Assembly (NCBI GenBank): GCA_964581365.1 | Contig: CAZOOF010000015.1 | Coordinates: 1 to 39,294 of the forward strand | DNA from: JAITWN01 sp964581365 | Lineage (GTDB): Bacteria; Pseudomonadota; Gammaproteobacteria; SZUA-140 | Length of the DNA stretch: 39,294 nucleotides | Direction of reading: 5' to 3' | In this document: positions 1 through 8,068 of the stretch, piece by piece | Position numbering within the stretch: position 1 is the first letter of the stretch | Layout of the letters: each line of letters begins with the position of its first letter | Program-made: the position numbers and the translations under genes | Notes under the pieces: model-generated | The model's database searches: none | Told to the model about the DNA's origin: nothing | The model's input: the letters and a program-made list of their open reading frames with translations, nothing else

Positions 1-1163
1 CTGTACGGCGGGAAGTTGTAGTGCAGCATGAACGGCTCGCGGCGCTCGCCCTCGATCGCGTCGATGATCTGTGCGTCGCGGCCGGTGCCGAGGGTGGCCA
101 CGACCATGGCCTGCGTTTCGCCGCGGGTGAACAGCGCCGAGCCATGTGCGCGCGGCAACACGCCGACCCGGATGGTGATCGGGCGCACGGTGCGGGTGTC
201 GCGGCCATCGATACGCGGCTGACCGGCCAGGATCGATTCCCGCACCACCCTCTTCTCCAGACGCTCGATCTCGCCCTTGACCTCTTCGGCCGTCCACGCC
301 GGCTCGGCATCTTCGGCGGTGAGTGCGGCGACGATCGCGGCACGGATCTCGGACAGCCGGCCCTGCCGCTGCTGCTTGTCGCGAATCTGATAGGCCGCTG
401 AAATCTGAGCGACGTTGTCTTCGCTGCAGACGCGGGCACGCAGCGCCTCGTCGTCGGCTGCGGCGGGCAGTTCCCAGGCCGGCTTGCCGACCTCGGCAAC
501 GAGTTCACGAATGGCCTGGATGGCGATCTGCTGCTGCTCGTGACCGAACATCACGGCATCGAGCATCACCGCTTCCGGCAGCTCCGAAGCCTCGGACTCG
601 ACCATCAGCACGGCATTCTCGGTGCCGGCGACGACCAGATCGAGCTGCGAGGTCTCGAGCTCCGACAGCGTGGGATTAAGCACGAACTGTCCATTCCGGT
701 ATCCGACGCGGGCGGCGCCGATCGGTCCCTTGAACGGCAGACCCGAGATCGCCAGCGCGGCGGAAGCGCCGATCATCGAGGGGATATCGGGATCGATTTC
801 GCGATCATGCGAGATGACGGTCGCGATGACCTGGACTTCGTTGGTAAAGGACTTGGGGAACAGCGGACGGAGCGGACGATCGATCAGGCGGGAGGTCAGA
901 GTCTCCTTTTCGGAGGGCCTTCCTTCACGCTTGAAGAAACCGCCGGGAATCTTGCCGGCAGCGTAGGTGCGTTCCTGATAGTTTACGGTGAGCGGGAAGA
1001 AATCACGCCCGGGAACGGCTTCCTTCTGCGCGACGGCGGTCACCAGCACCACCGTTTCACCCATGCTCACCATGACGGCGCCGCTTGCCTGGCGCGCGAT
1101 CTCGCCGGTCTCCAGCGTTACCTGATGAGCGCCATATTGAAAGACTTTCTTCGTTACGGTCAC
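1..1163 (-). CDS. pnp: Polynucleotide phosphorylase, N-terminal part (cut by window edge)
   Basis: This is the first 387 or so codons of PNPase, the trimeric 3'-5' phosphorolytic exoribonuclease of mRNA decay; the rest lies beyond base 1. Reading the minus strand from a GTG at 1163-1161 gives VTVTKKVFQYGAHQVTLETG, followed by the first RNase PH domain (motifs RDFFPLTVNYQER, KIPGGFFKREGRPSE, TSRLIDRPLRPLF), an all-helical linker, and the start of the second RNase PH domain (RVGVLPRAHGSALFTRGETQ). The KH and S1 RNA-binding domains are not in the window. An AGGA sits 9 nt before the GTG, and no in-frame ATG matches the family N-terminus better. It follows rpsO, the classic rpsO-pnp arrangement. 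Identity is certain; the start codon is very likely. Confidence 0.97.
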   Translation of the reverse strand, partial: MTVTKKVFQYGAHQVTLETGEIARQASGAVMVSMGETVVLVTAVAQKEAVPGRDFFPLTVNYQERTYAAGKIPGGFFKREGRPSEKETLTSRLIDRPLRPLFPKSFTNEVQVIATVISHDREIDPDIPSMIGASAALAISGLPFKGPIGAARVGYRNGQFVLNPTLSELETSQLDLVVAGTENAVLMVESEASELPEAVMLDAVMFGHEQQQIAIQAIRELVAEVGKPAWELPAAADDEALRARVCSEDNVAQISAAYQIRDKQQRQGRLSEIRAAIVAALTAEDAEPAWTAEEVKGEIERLEKRVVRESILAGQPRIDGRDTRTVRPITIRVGVLPRAHGSALFTRGETQAMVVATLGTGRDAQIIDAIEGERREPFMLHYNFPPY

Positions 1164-1233
1164 TGGTTGGATTCCTGTAGGGTTAGAGCGTACGACTCAA
1201 TCGGCTGCTGCCGATCGCGCGCCCCCGGAATGG

Positions 1234-1260
1234 AAAAGCGGGCCCGATGGACGGGCCCGC
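1234..1260 (-). terminator. Intrinsic terminator between rpsO and pnp
   Basis: A perfect 9-bp GC stem (GCGGGCCCG with CGGGCCCGC, 5-nt loop) at 1238-1260 is followed on the minus strand by TTTTCC. It lies in the rpsO-pnp gap, where E. coli also has a terminator followed by an RNase III processing hairpin, so partial read-through into pnp is expected. Confidence 0.8.
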
Positions 1261-1291
1261 CGCGAGACATGATGACGCGCTGCGCGTCGGC

Positions 1292-1561
1292 TCACTTACG
1301 CAAGCCGAGCCGCGTGATCAGTTCCTGGTAACGCGAGACGTCGCTCTTGCGCAGATAGTCGAGCAGCTTGCGCCGCGCACTGACCATCCTCAGGAGCCCC
1401 TGGCGGGAATGGTGGTCGTGCTTGTGCTCCTTGAAGTGGCCGGAGAGCTGGTCGATCCGGGCGGAAAGCAGGGCGACCTGCACTTCCGGTGAGCCGGTGT
1501 CACCCGCGCTACGCTGAAAATTCTTTACGACTTCTGCCTTGGTCTGCGCATCTAATCCCAT
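1292..1561 (-). CDS. rpsO: 30S ribosomal protein S15
   Basis: Ribosomal protein S15 binds the central domain of 16S rRNA early in small-subunit assembly. The product is 89 residues, the normal length, with the family motifs GDTGSPEVQVALLSARI, HFKEHKHDHHSRQGLL and RRKLLDYLRKSD. The start is the ATG at 1561, because MGLDAQTKAEVVKNF matches the family N-terminus and an AGGA lies at 1568-1565; an upstream in-frame start would add 18 unrelated residues. It has its own promoter upstream and a terminator before pnp. In E. coli S15 represses its own translation through a leader pseudoknot; whether that holds here is not visible. Confidence 0.98.
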   Translation of the reverse strand: MGLDAQTKAEVVKNFQRSAGDTGSPEVQVALLSARIDQLSGHFKEHKHDHHSRQGLLRMVSARRKLLDYLRKSDVSRYQELITRLGLRK

Positions 1562-1601
1562 GTTGTCCTGCCGATTGTCACAGTCTAATTTTCGAGCGCG
1601 T

Positions 1602-1631
1602 ATTTTATCTTGCAATCGCGACCCGGTACAA
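1602..1631 (-). promoter_or_regulatory. Probable sigma70 promoter of rpsO
   Basis: On the minus strand TTGTAC (1631-1626) and TAAAAT (1607-1602) are separated by 18 bp, placing the start of transcription near 1595, about 34 nt before the rpsO ATG. It follows a terminator-like hairpin at the end of truB, which supports a separate rpsO-pnp transcription unit. Confidence 0.55.
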
Positions 1632-1636
1632 GGAGG

Positions 1637-1659
1637 AAAAACCCGGAGCCCTCAGGCTC
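1637..1659 (-). terminator. Weak terminator-like hairpin at the end of truB
   Basis: A 5-bp stem (GAGCC/GGCTC, 4-nt loop) at 1646-1659 overlaps the truB stop codon and is followed on the minus strand by CGGG and then TTTTT. The stem is short and the T-run is 4 nt away, so termination is probably partial. Confidence 0.4.
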
Positions 1660-2575
1660 ACTGGTTCACCAAGCGTTTCGGCGCCACCCGCCCGTCGTCG
1701 AGAATGTGGCCGACGCCGAGAAAACGGTCTTCCCGGGTATAAATCCGGACCAGACCGCGGGACGGGGCATGCGGCACGAACACCGGCTGCCCCTGAATCA
1801 GAAAGTAGGCCACATCCTTGGGCAGGCGCACATACGGCCACTGTGCCAGGGCGGTTTCCATCGACACCAGGCAGGCGTCCAGCGCCGCCTCGCCGCCCTC
1901 TTTCGCCAGCGCCTCCAGCTCATCCAGCGTGACCATGCGCGAAGCATCGAACGCGCCGACGCCGGTGCGACGCAGTTCGCAGATATGCCCGCCACAGCCG
2001 AGCAGCTCGCCGAGCTCGTCGGCCAGCACGCGAATATAGGTGCCCTTGGAGCAATCGACCTCGATCGTCACGCGATCTCCGGTGAAATCGATCACATCGA
2101 GCCGATGGATGGTCACCTCTCGAGGCTTGCGCTCGACCTCGATCCCCTGGTGGGCCAGCTTGTAGAGCGGCACCCCGTTCTGCTTGATCGCCGAATGCAT
2201 GGGCGGAACCTGCAGCAGCTCGCCGCGAAAGGACGCAGCCGCCTCCTCCACCCGCGCGCGGTCGATCCCGGCGATGTCCCCACGCCGGATGACTTCGCCT
2301 TCGGAATCGCCGGTGGTGGTCCGCTCGCCCAGCTTCACGACGGCGCGGTAGCTCTTGTCGGCCTCCAGCAGAAAGCCCGACAGCTTGGTCGCTTCGCCGA
2401 AGCAGATCGGCAGCAGGCCAGTGGCCAGCGGATCGAGGCTGCCGGTATGGCCGGCCTTGCGGGCACGGAACAGGCGCTTGACCACCTGCAGGGCGCCATT
2501 GGAGGTCATGCCGGAGGGCTTGTCCAGCAATAGGATGCCGGTGACCTCGCGGCCCCGGGAACGACGGTGTTTCAT
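1658..2575 (-). CDS. truB: tRNA pseudouridine-55 synthase TruB
   Basis: TruB isomerises U55 in the T-loop of tRNAs to pseudouridine. The product is 305 residues, the usual length. Motif GILLLDKPSGMTSN lies at residues 13-26, and the catalytic motif HTGSLDPLATG carries the nucleophilic Asp at residue 48, the same number as in E. coli. CSKGTYIRVLADELGE and HICELRRTGVGAF follow in the core, with a C-terminal PUA-like part. The ATG at 2575-2573 overlaps the rbfA TGA by one base (TGATG), indicating translational coupling in the nusA operon. Confidence 0.98.
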   Translation of the reverse strand: MKHRRSRGREVTGILLLDKPSGMTSNGALQVVKRLFRARKAGHTGSLDPLATGLLPICFGEATKLSGFLLEADKSYRAVVKLGERTTTGDSEGEVIRRGDIAGIDRARVEEAAASFRGELLQVPPMHSAIKQNGVPLYKLAHQGIEVERKPREVTIHRLDVIDFTGDRVTIEVDCSKGTYIRVLADELGELLGCGGHICELRRTGVGAFDASRMVTLDELEALAKEGGEAALDACLVSMETALAQWPYVRLPKDVAYFLIQGQPVFVPHAPSRGLVRIYTREDRFLGVGHILDDGRVAPKRLVNQ

Positions 2576-2955
2576 CAGGATTCCTTACCAGACTTCTTCT
2601 TGTCCTCAGCCACCGAGCGTTCGATCAGGGCGACGAGGCGATTGCCTTCGATCATGGTGTCGTCGTGGACGAACTGCAGCTGCGGCATGGTGCGCAGCTT
2701 CATTCCGCGGAACAGTATCTGGCGCAGGAACGGGGCCGCGCCATTGAGGATCTGGACCGATTCCGCCGCCTCGTCCGCCTCCTTGCCGAGCACGGTCACA
2801 TAGACGCGGGCATGCGACAGGTCGCTCGAGACTTTCACCGCCGAGACGGTGATCATGCCGAGGCGAGGATCCTTGACCTCCTGGGGAATCAGGACAGCCA
2901 GCTCGCGCTGAAGCTGTTCACCGATCCGCCGTGCGCGCGTGAACTCCCTGGGCAT
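2575..2955 (-). CDS. rbfA: Ribosome-binding factor A
   Basis: RbfA is a KH-fold factor that binds 16S rRNA near helix 1 during late 30S maturation and in cold adaptation. The 126-residue product has the family N-terminus PREFTRARRIGEQLQRELA, the motif VKDPRLGMITVSAVKVS, and the AAPFLRQIL and KLRTMPQLQFVHDD strands. The ATG at 2955 has AAGGA 8 nt upstream. It sits between infB and truB, its standard place. Confidence 0.98.
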   Translation of the reverse strand: MPREFTRARRIGEQLQRELAVLIPQEVKDPRLGMITVSAVKVSSDLSHARVYVTVLGKEADEAAESVQILNGAAPFLRQILFRGMKLRTMPQLQFVHDDTMIEGNRLVALIERSVAEDKKKSGKES

Positions 2956-2992
2956 ATACCGTTCCTTCTCTGCCTACCCTGCCCTGCCCTGC

Positions 2993-3010
2993 CCCGCGCC
3001 TGCGCGCGGG
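2993..3010 (-). other. GC hairpin in the infB-rbfA gap
   Basis: A 7-bp stem (CCCGCGC/GCGCGGG, 4-nt loop) lies between infB and rbfA, next to three tandem copies of CCCTG (2977-2991). There is no T-run, so this is more likely a pause, processing or stability element than a terminator. Confidence 0.35.
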
Positions 3011-3014
3011 TCCG

Positions 3015-5543
3015 TCACAGTTCGCGCTTGACCTCGATCTTCTCGTAGACTTCGATCTGGTCGCCGACACGAACGTCGTTGTAGTTGCGCACGCCGATAC
3101 CGCACTCGGTACCCGCACGCACTTCGTTGACGTCGTCCTTGAAGCGCCGCAGCGACTCCAGCTCGCCTTCGAAGATGACCACATTGTCCCGCAGCACGCG
3201 GATCGGATTGTTGCGCCGCACCACGCCCTCGACCACCAGACAGCCGGCGATCTGACCAAACTTGGGCGAACGGAACACGTCGCGCACTTCGGCGAGACCG
3301 ACGATCTGCTCGCGGATTTCCGGCGACAGCATGCCCGAGAGCGCCTGCTTCACCTCATCGATCACATCGTAGATGATGCTGTGATAGCGCAGATCGACGC
3401 CGTTCTCCTCCGCGACCCGCCGCGCTGCAGCATCGGCGCGCACATTGAAGCCGATCACGATGGCGCCGGAAGTCAGCGCGAGGTTGACGTCGGATTCGGT
3501 GATGCCGCCGACACCCGAGGCGATGATCTTCACCGCCACCTCGTCGTTCGACAGCTTGACCAGCGACTCCCGCAGCGCTTCGACCGAGCCCTGCACATCG
3601 CCCTTGATCACCAGATTGACCGCAGCCTGCTCGTCCTTGCCGATCTGCGAGAACACGTCCTCCAGGCGGGCCGCCTTGCGGGCGGCGAGCTTCACATCGC
3701 GGTACTTGCCCTGACGGAACAGCGCAATCTCGCGCGCCTTGCGCTCGTCCTGCAGAACGTGGACCTCGTCGCCGGCGTTGGGCGTGCCGGACAGGCCGAG
3801 CACCACCACCGGGATCGACGGACCGGCCTCTTCGACCGGGCGACCGCCCTCATCGAAGAGGGCGCGCACGCGTCCGTACTCGCCGCCGGCGAGCAGGATA
3901 TCGCCGCGACGCAGCGTGCCGTTCTGTACCAGCACCGTCGCCACCGGACCACGTCCCTTGTCCAGAGTCGATTCGATGACCGTACCGGTGGCTGGCCGGT
4001 CCGGAACTGCCTTCAGTTCCATGATTTCGGCCTGGAGCAGGATCGCATCCAGCACCTCGTCCACGCCCTGACCGGTCTTGGCCGAGACGTGCACGAACAT
4101 GGTGTCGCCGCCCCACTCCTCGGGCACGACCTGATGGCCGACCAGCTCCTGCTTCACCCGGTCGGGATCGGCTTCCGGCTTGTCGATCTTGTTCACCGCG
4201 ACGATGATCGGCACGCCGGCGGCTCGCGCATGCTGCACGGCCTCGATCGTCTGCGGCATCACACCGTCGTCGGCAGCCACGATCAGCACCACGATATCGG
4301 TGACCTTCGCGCCGCGGGCGCGCATCGCCGTGAACGCGGCATGGCCCGGGGTGTCGAGGAAGGTGATCATGCCGCGCGGCGTATCGACGTGATAGGCGCC
4401 GATATGCTGCGTGATGCCGCCGGCCTCGCCGGCCGCAACGCGCGTGCGGCGGATATAGTCGAGCAGCGAGGTCTTGCCGTGGTCGACATGTCCCATGATG
4501 GTGACCACCGGCGGACGCGGCACCGGCTCCCCGCCGCTCTCGGTCTCCAGCAGCACCTCTTCCACCGCATTGTCCTGCAGCGGGCGCGCCTTGTGGCCCA
4601 TCTCCTCGACGACGATGATCGCGGTTTCCTGATCGAGCACCTGGTTGATGGTGACCATCGTACCCATGCCCATCATGGTCTTGATGACCTCTGCGGCCTT
4701 CACCGACATCTTCTGCGCCAGCTCGCCAACCGTGATGGTCTGGGGAATGGAAACCTCGCGTACGATCGGCTGCGTCGGCATCTCGAAACCATGGCGGGGA
4801 ACGTTGACGCCCGGGCGTGACCAGCTCTTCTTCTTGCCGCGACCGCGCGCTGCGCCGCCACGCGAAGGCGCGACGTGCAGTTCCTCGCGGCCATAGCGGC
4901 CACCGCCCTCATCGCGCTTCTTGCGCCGCTTGCCCTTCTTGTCGCCGGACTTGTCCTCGGCGGCGGCGGGACGCGCAACGGCCGGCGCTTCGGCCGGCAC
5001 CGCTGGCGCCGCGGCAGGCGCGGGTTCCTCGGCGGGCTGCGGCGCAGCCGCTTCGGGTTCGGCCTGAGCAACCGGCTGCTCGGCGACAGCTTCCGGCGTG
5101 ACGATCTCCGGGGCGGCCTCGGGAGCCGCCACCTGCTCGGGCACCGGCTGGCCGATGGCCGCCAGTTCCGGCGTCTGCTCTTCCTGCGGCGCCGCCTCGG
5201 CAGCCTCGCTCGCAGCCAGATCGCCGCGCATGGCGTAGGTCCGCTTCCGGCGGTATTCGACGTTCACCTTGCGGGCCTTCGGCTTGGCGCGACCCGGCCC
5301 GGTCGCCGGCACGTTCTGGCGAAGTTCGCTGACCGTCTTGCGCCGGAGCGTGATCTTCTTCGGCTCGCCCGAAGCAGCGCTCTGGGAACCGCTGAGGCGT
5401 GTCAGCAGCTCCATCTTTTCCTTGTCGCTGATGGTCTGGTCCGCATCGGTGATCGGCAGACCGGCCTCGCCCAGCTGAGAAATCAGCCGATCGACGGGGA
5501 TGCCGACCACCTCCGCGAGCTGTCTTACCGTTACGTCTGCCAT
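3015..5543 (-). CDS. infB: Translation initiation factor IF-2
   Basis: IF-2 is the GTPase that places fMet-tRNA on the 30S subunit and drives subunit joining. The product is 842 residues. An IF2_N domain (MADVTVRQLAEVVGIPVDRL) is followed by a basic stretch and an Ala/Pro/Glu-rich linker (about residues 110-200), a Lys/Arg/Gly patch, a second IF2_N domain (about 268-320), then the G domain: GHVDHGKT at 351-358, DTPGH at 397-401, and NKID near 455. Domains II-IV complete it. The start is the ATG at 5543, since MADVTVRQLA is the family N-terminus; its Shine-Dalgarno (AAAGG, about 14 nt away) is weak. A TTG 14 codons upstream is possible but adds unrelated residues. Confidence 0.98.
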   Translation of the reverse strand: MADVTVRQLAEVVGIPVDRLISQLGEAGLPITDADQTISDKEKMELLTRLSGSQSAASGEPKKITLRRKTVSELRQNVPATGPGRAKPKARKVNVEYRRKRTYAMRGDLAASEAAEAAPQEEQTPELAAIGQPVPEQVAAPEAAPEIVTPEAVAEQPVAQAEPEAAAPQPAEEPAPAAAPAVPAEAPAVARPAAAEDKSGDKKGKRRKKRDEGGGRYGREELHVAPSRGGAARGRGKKKSWSRPGVNVPRHGFEMPTQPIVREVSIPQTITVGELAQKMSVKAAEVIKTMMGMGTMVTINQVLDQETAIIVVEEMGHKARPLQDNAVEEVLLETESGGEPVPRPPVVTIMGHVDHGKTSLLDYIRRTRVAAGEAGGITQHIGAYHVDTPRGMITFLDTPGHAAFTAMRARGAKVTDIVVLIVAADDGVMPQTIEAVQHARAAGVPIIVAVNKIDKPEADPDRVKQELVGHQVVPEEWGGDTMFVHVSAKTGQGVDEVLDAILLQAEIMELKAVPDRPATGTVIESTLDKGRGPVATVLVQNGTLRRGDILLAGGEYGRVRALFDEGGRPVEEAGPSIPVVVLGLSGTPNAGDEVHVLQDERKAREIALFRQGKYRDVKLAARKAARLEDVFSQIGKDEQAAVNLVIKGDVQGSVEALRESLVKLSNDEVAVKIIASGVGGITESDVNLALTSGAIVIGFNVRADAAARRVAEENGVDLRYHSIIYDVIDEVKQALSGMLSPEIREQIVGLAEVRDVFRSPKFGQIAGCLVVEGVVRRNNPIRVLRDNVVIFEGELESLRRFKDDVNEVRAGTECGIGVRNYNDVRVGDQIEVYEKIEVKREL

Positions 5544-5617
5544 ATTTGCAATCTGTACCTTTGAATTCGAATACCATCCCGCCAAGCGGGATCGTGTGAG
5601 GGAGGAGCCCCGTCAGT

Positions 5618-7123
5618 TCATTCGCTGACCTGGCCGTCCTCCGCAAACCAGGGCGCGCGCGCGGCCATGATCAGCTGGCTCGCCCTTTCCCTGTCCATAC
5701 CCTCGATCTCCATCAGATCGTCCACTGCCTGCTCGGCCAGATCTTCCTGGCTGTTGATACCCATCGCCGCCAGCTTTTCGAGCAGCTCGGGATCCATGCC
5801 TTCCAGTTCGAGCAGAGCTTCGCGGGATGCCGCGCCGTTGGCGCCGCCCTCGCCGGCGATAGCGCGCGCCAACAGCACATCACGCGCCCGCTCGCGCAGT
5901 TCCTGCACAATGTCTTCGTCGAACTCCTCGATCTCCAGGAGTTCCTTGCTCGGAACGTAGGCGATCTCCTCGATGCTGGAAAAGCCTTCCTGCACGATGA
6001 TGAGGGCGATCTCCTCGTCGACATCGAGCTGCTCCATGAACATTCGGCGCAGCGCTTCCGCTTCGGCCTCGCTCTTCTCCTCGGCCTGGGCCTCGGTCAT
6101 GATGTTCAGTTCCCAACCGGTGAGCTGGCTGGCGAGACGCACGTTCTGTCCGCCGCGGCCGATCGCCTGCGAAAGATGCTCTTCCTTCACCGCCAGATCC
6201 ATGCTGCCGCTTTCCTCGTCGACCACGATCGACTCCACCTCGGCCGGCGACATGGCATTGATCACGAACTGGGCCGGATTCTCATCCCAGAGGATGATAT
6301 CGATGCGCTCGCCGGCGAGCTCATTCGACACGCTCTGTACGCGCGAGCCACGCATGCCGACGCAGGCGCCGACCGGATCGACGCGTTCGTCGTTGGTCTT
6401 GACCGCAATCTTGGCGCGCGAACCGGGATCGCGCGCCGCGCTGACGATCTCGATCAGTCCCTCACCGACTTCCGGAACCTCGAGCCGGAACAGCTCGATC
6501 AGCAGCTCGGGCGCGGTGCGGCTGACCAGCAGCTGCGGTCCGCGGGTTTCGCTGCGCACCTGACGCAGATAGACGCGGATGCGATCCCCGGGGCGCACCG
6601 ACTCGCGCGGGATGAGATCTTCGCGCGGCAGCAGCGCCTCGGCATTGCCGCTGATGTCCAGAATCACGTTGCCACGATCGATACGCTTCACCACGCCGGT
6701 CAGCAGCTCGCCGATGCGGTTCTCGAACTGCGCGACGATGTGCGCGCGTTCGGCTTCGCGCACCTTCTGGATAATGACCTGCTTGGCGGTCTGGGCGGCG
6801 ATGCGGCCGAATTCGACCGACTCGATCTGCTCCTCGATGTAATCGCCGGGCTGTACGTCGGGTTTCTTCGCGCGAGCCTCGGTCAGCGTGATCTGCGCTT
6901 CCGGATTCTCGATCTCGGCGTCGTCCTCGAGCACCTGCCAGCGGCGGAACGTCGTGTAATCGCCGGTATTCCGGTCGATCGCCACGCGCACGTCCACATC
7001 GTCCGTGTACCGCTTCTTGGTCGCGGCCGCGAGCGCCGATTCGAGCGCGCCGACGATGACTTCCTTCGCAATGCCGCGCTCGTTCGATACCGCATCGACG
7101 ACCAACAGTATTTCCTTGCTCAT
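5618..7123 (-). CDS. nusA: Transcription termination/antitermination factor NusA
   Basis: NusA binds RNA polymerase and nascent RNA, and controls pausing, intrinsic termination and antitermination. The 501-residue product has the N-terminal polymerase-binding domain (1-125), an S1 domain (about 135-200, starting GELLTGVVKRIDRGNVIL), two KH domains (about 200-345, with VGACVGMRGSRVQSV and the second-KH motif IGRGGQNVRLASQLTGW), and two acidic helix-hairpin C-terminal repeats, as in E. coli. The ATG at 7123 is preceded by GAGG. It lies between rimP and infB. NusA is known to feed back on its own operon in E. coli; the leader terminator upstream of rimP is a candidate site here. Confidence 0.98.
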   Translation of the reverse strand: MSKEILLVVDAVSNERGIAKEVIVGALESALAAATKKRYTDDVDVRVAIDRNTGDYTTFRRWQVLEDDAEIENPEAQITLTEARAKKPDVQPGDYIEEQIESVEFGRIAAQTAKQVIIQKVREAERAHIVAQFENRIGELLTGVVKRIDRGNVILDISGNAEALLPREDLIPRESVRPGDRIRVYLRQVRSETRGPQLLVSRTAPELLIELFRLEVPEVGEGLIEIVSAARDPGSRAKIAVKTNDERVDPVGACVGMRGSRVQSVSNELAGERIDIILWDENPAQFVINAMSPAEVESIVVDEESGSMDLAVKEEHLSQAIGRGGQNVRLASQLTGWELNIMTEAQAEEKSEAEAEALRRMFMEQLDVDEEIALIIVQEGFSSIEEIAYVPSKELLEIEEFDEDIVQELRERARDVLLARAIAGEGGANGAASREALLELEGMDPELLEKLAAMGINSQEDLAEQAVDDLMEIEGMDRERASQLIMAARAPWFAEDGQVSE

Positions 7124-7190
7124 CTCAACCGCCTCTGCAAACCCTGGTTCCGTGTCCCGGGAACCGCCCGGATCATCGCCTAGACTCGCC

Positions 7191-7655
7191 TCAGATGTCG
7201 GGGATCAGGCGCGCCTTTTCGATGCGATCCAAAGGAAGCGCCACTTCCTGCCCGTCCATCTCCAGCACCACGTCGCTGCCGCGCAGCCCGCGCAGCAGCC
7301 CCTTGAAATTGCGCTGACCATTGATCGGCCCATCGGTACGCAGGCGAACCCGATGCCCGCTGAACCGTTCAAAGTCGCGCGCCGTACCGAGCGGCCGATC
7401 GAGGCCCGGCGACGACACCTCCAGCACGTACGATCCGGAGATCACATCCTCGACGTCCAGCACACCGCTGATCTGGTGACTGACGCGCTCGCAGTCATTC
7501 ACCGTGACGCCCTCCTCGCGGTCGATGTAAATCCGCAGGATCTGTCCGCTGCCACCGCCACGCATCACGTGCTCGATCGCCACCAGCTCACAGCCGAGCA
7601 TATTCACCGTCGGCTCGAGCAGCGTCCTCAATGCGTTATCGCTCTGCAGCTTCAT
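7191..7655 (-). CDS. rimP: Ribosome maturation factor RimP
   Basis: RimP assists 30S assembly, in particular binding of late proteins around S12/S19. The product is 154 residues, the normal size. LLEPTVNMLGCELVAIEH and LRIYIDREEGVTVNDCERVSHQISGVLD form the N-terminal domain, YVLEVSSPGLDRPL is the family signature, and a C-terminal SH3-like domain ends ALPLDRIEKARLIPDI. The ATG at 7655 has only a weak Shine-Dalgarno and lies 15 nt downstream of the T-run of an intrinsic terminator, so expression of the operon probably depends on read-through or antitermination. Confidence 0.97.
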   Translation of the reverse strand: MKLQSDNALRTLLEPTVNMLGCELVAIEHVMRGGGSGQILRIYIDREEGVTVNDCERVSHQISGVLDVEDVISGSYVLEVSSPGLDRPLGTARDFERFSGHRVRLRTDGPINGQRNFKGLLRGLRGSDVVLEMDGQEVALPLDRIEKARLIPDI

Positions 7656-7664
7656 CTGTCACTG

Positions 7665-7695
7665 CCAAAAACAAAAAGTGGGCCTAGAGGCCCAC
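7665..7695 (-). terminator. Intrinsic terminator in the leader, just before rimP
   Basis: On the minus strand the stem GTGGGCC/GGCCCAC (7 bp, 4-nt loop TCTA, extendable by one pair) is followed directly by TTTTTGTTTTT. It sits inside the transcript from the promoter at 7917-7945 and 10-40 nt before the rimP start. No gene lies between promoter and terminator except a possible 8-codon leader ORF, so an attenuator role fits better than ending an upstream gene. Confidence 0.75.
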
Positions 7696-7702
7696 CGCGT
7701 CA

Positions 7703-7723
7703 CGCGGCAAGATCACTGCCGCG
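7703..7723 (-). other. Leader hairpin upstream of the rimP terminator
   Basis: A perfect 7-bp stem (CGCGGCA/TGCCGCG, 7-nt loop) ends 7 bases before the terminator stem on the transcript. It could stack with, or be part of an alternative fold to, the terminator. Role inferred only from position. Confidence 0.45.
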
Positions 7724-7822
7724 GCCATTATAAACCGCCCCCCTGACAGGGCCGATTCCAACTCTTACCCGATCGTTGGGAAATGCACCGATGGGCGCAT
7801 CCCGGCGCCGGAAGCGAGGTAA

Positions 7823-7849
7823 TCATTCATGCGCCGACATCCTTTGCAT
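7823..7849 (-). CDS. Possible 8-residue leader peptide of the rimP operon
   Basis: On the minus strand GAGGAG (7859-7854) lies 4 nt before an ATG at 7849, which opens an ORF encoding MQRMSAHE and a TGA. It begins about 60 nt into the predicted transcript and about 130 nt before the terminator hairpin. The peptide shows no run of one amino acid that would suggest classical amino-acid attenuation. The good ribosome-binding site is the main argument; so short an ORF can arise by chance. Confidence 0.25.
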   Translation of the reverse strand: MQRMSAHE

Positions 7850-7916
7850 CACGCTCCTCGGGACCACCTGACTGCGGCGGTCTCGCGCGGCACAAACACC
7901 CCCGGCGGGGACGGTT

Positions 7917-7945
7917 ATTATAGGAGCATGTTTTTCTTTTTTCAA
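7917..7945 (-). promoter_or_regulatory. Strong sigma70-type promoter of the rimP-nusA-infB operon
   Basis: On the minus strand TTGAAA (7945-7940) and a perfect TATAAT (7922-7917) are separated by exactly 17 bp, with an A/T-rich tract directly upstream that could act as an UP element. Transcription would start near 7910. Confidence 0.8.
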
Positions 7946-8068
7946 TAAACACTTATAAGCACAAAAAAGCCAAGGGATCAGCAACCTGCATCCGGGTCGG
8001 CGCACTCAGTATACACTCCGGGCGCACCAGCCCGGCACCCCGGTGCCACCCGCCCTTCGCCGGCGGCG

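Larger units (their letters stand above)
7656..8068. other. Intergenic region: rimP operon leader and promoter
   Basis: These 413 bases separate rimP from the PepSY gene, both on the minus strand. They hold the promoter at 7917-7945 with an AT-rich upstream stretch (7931-7970), a leader of about 255 nt with a possible short ORF, two hairpins and a terminator. A second TATAAT on the minus strand at 7732-7727 lacks a convincing -35. No tRNA gene is present, although in E. coli an initiator tRNA gene (metY) precedes rimP. I see nothing specific in 7971-8068. Confidence 0.7.

Noticed and set aside
2977..2991. Three tandem CCCTG copies
   Set aside because: Too short to be a repeat array; simple local slippage in a gap.
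3381..4820. A 479-codon open frame opposite infB
   Set aside because: Antisense shadow of IF-2; no homology recognised.
7727..7732. A second TATAAT on the minus strand closer to rimP
   Set aside because: No acceptable -35 at 16-18 bp; the upstream promoter is much better.
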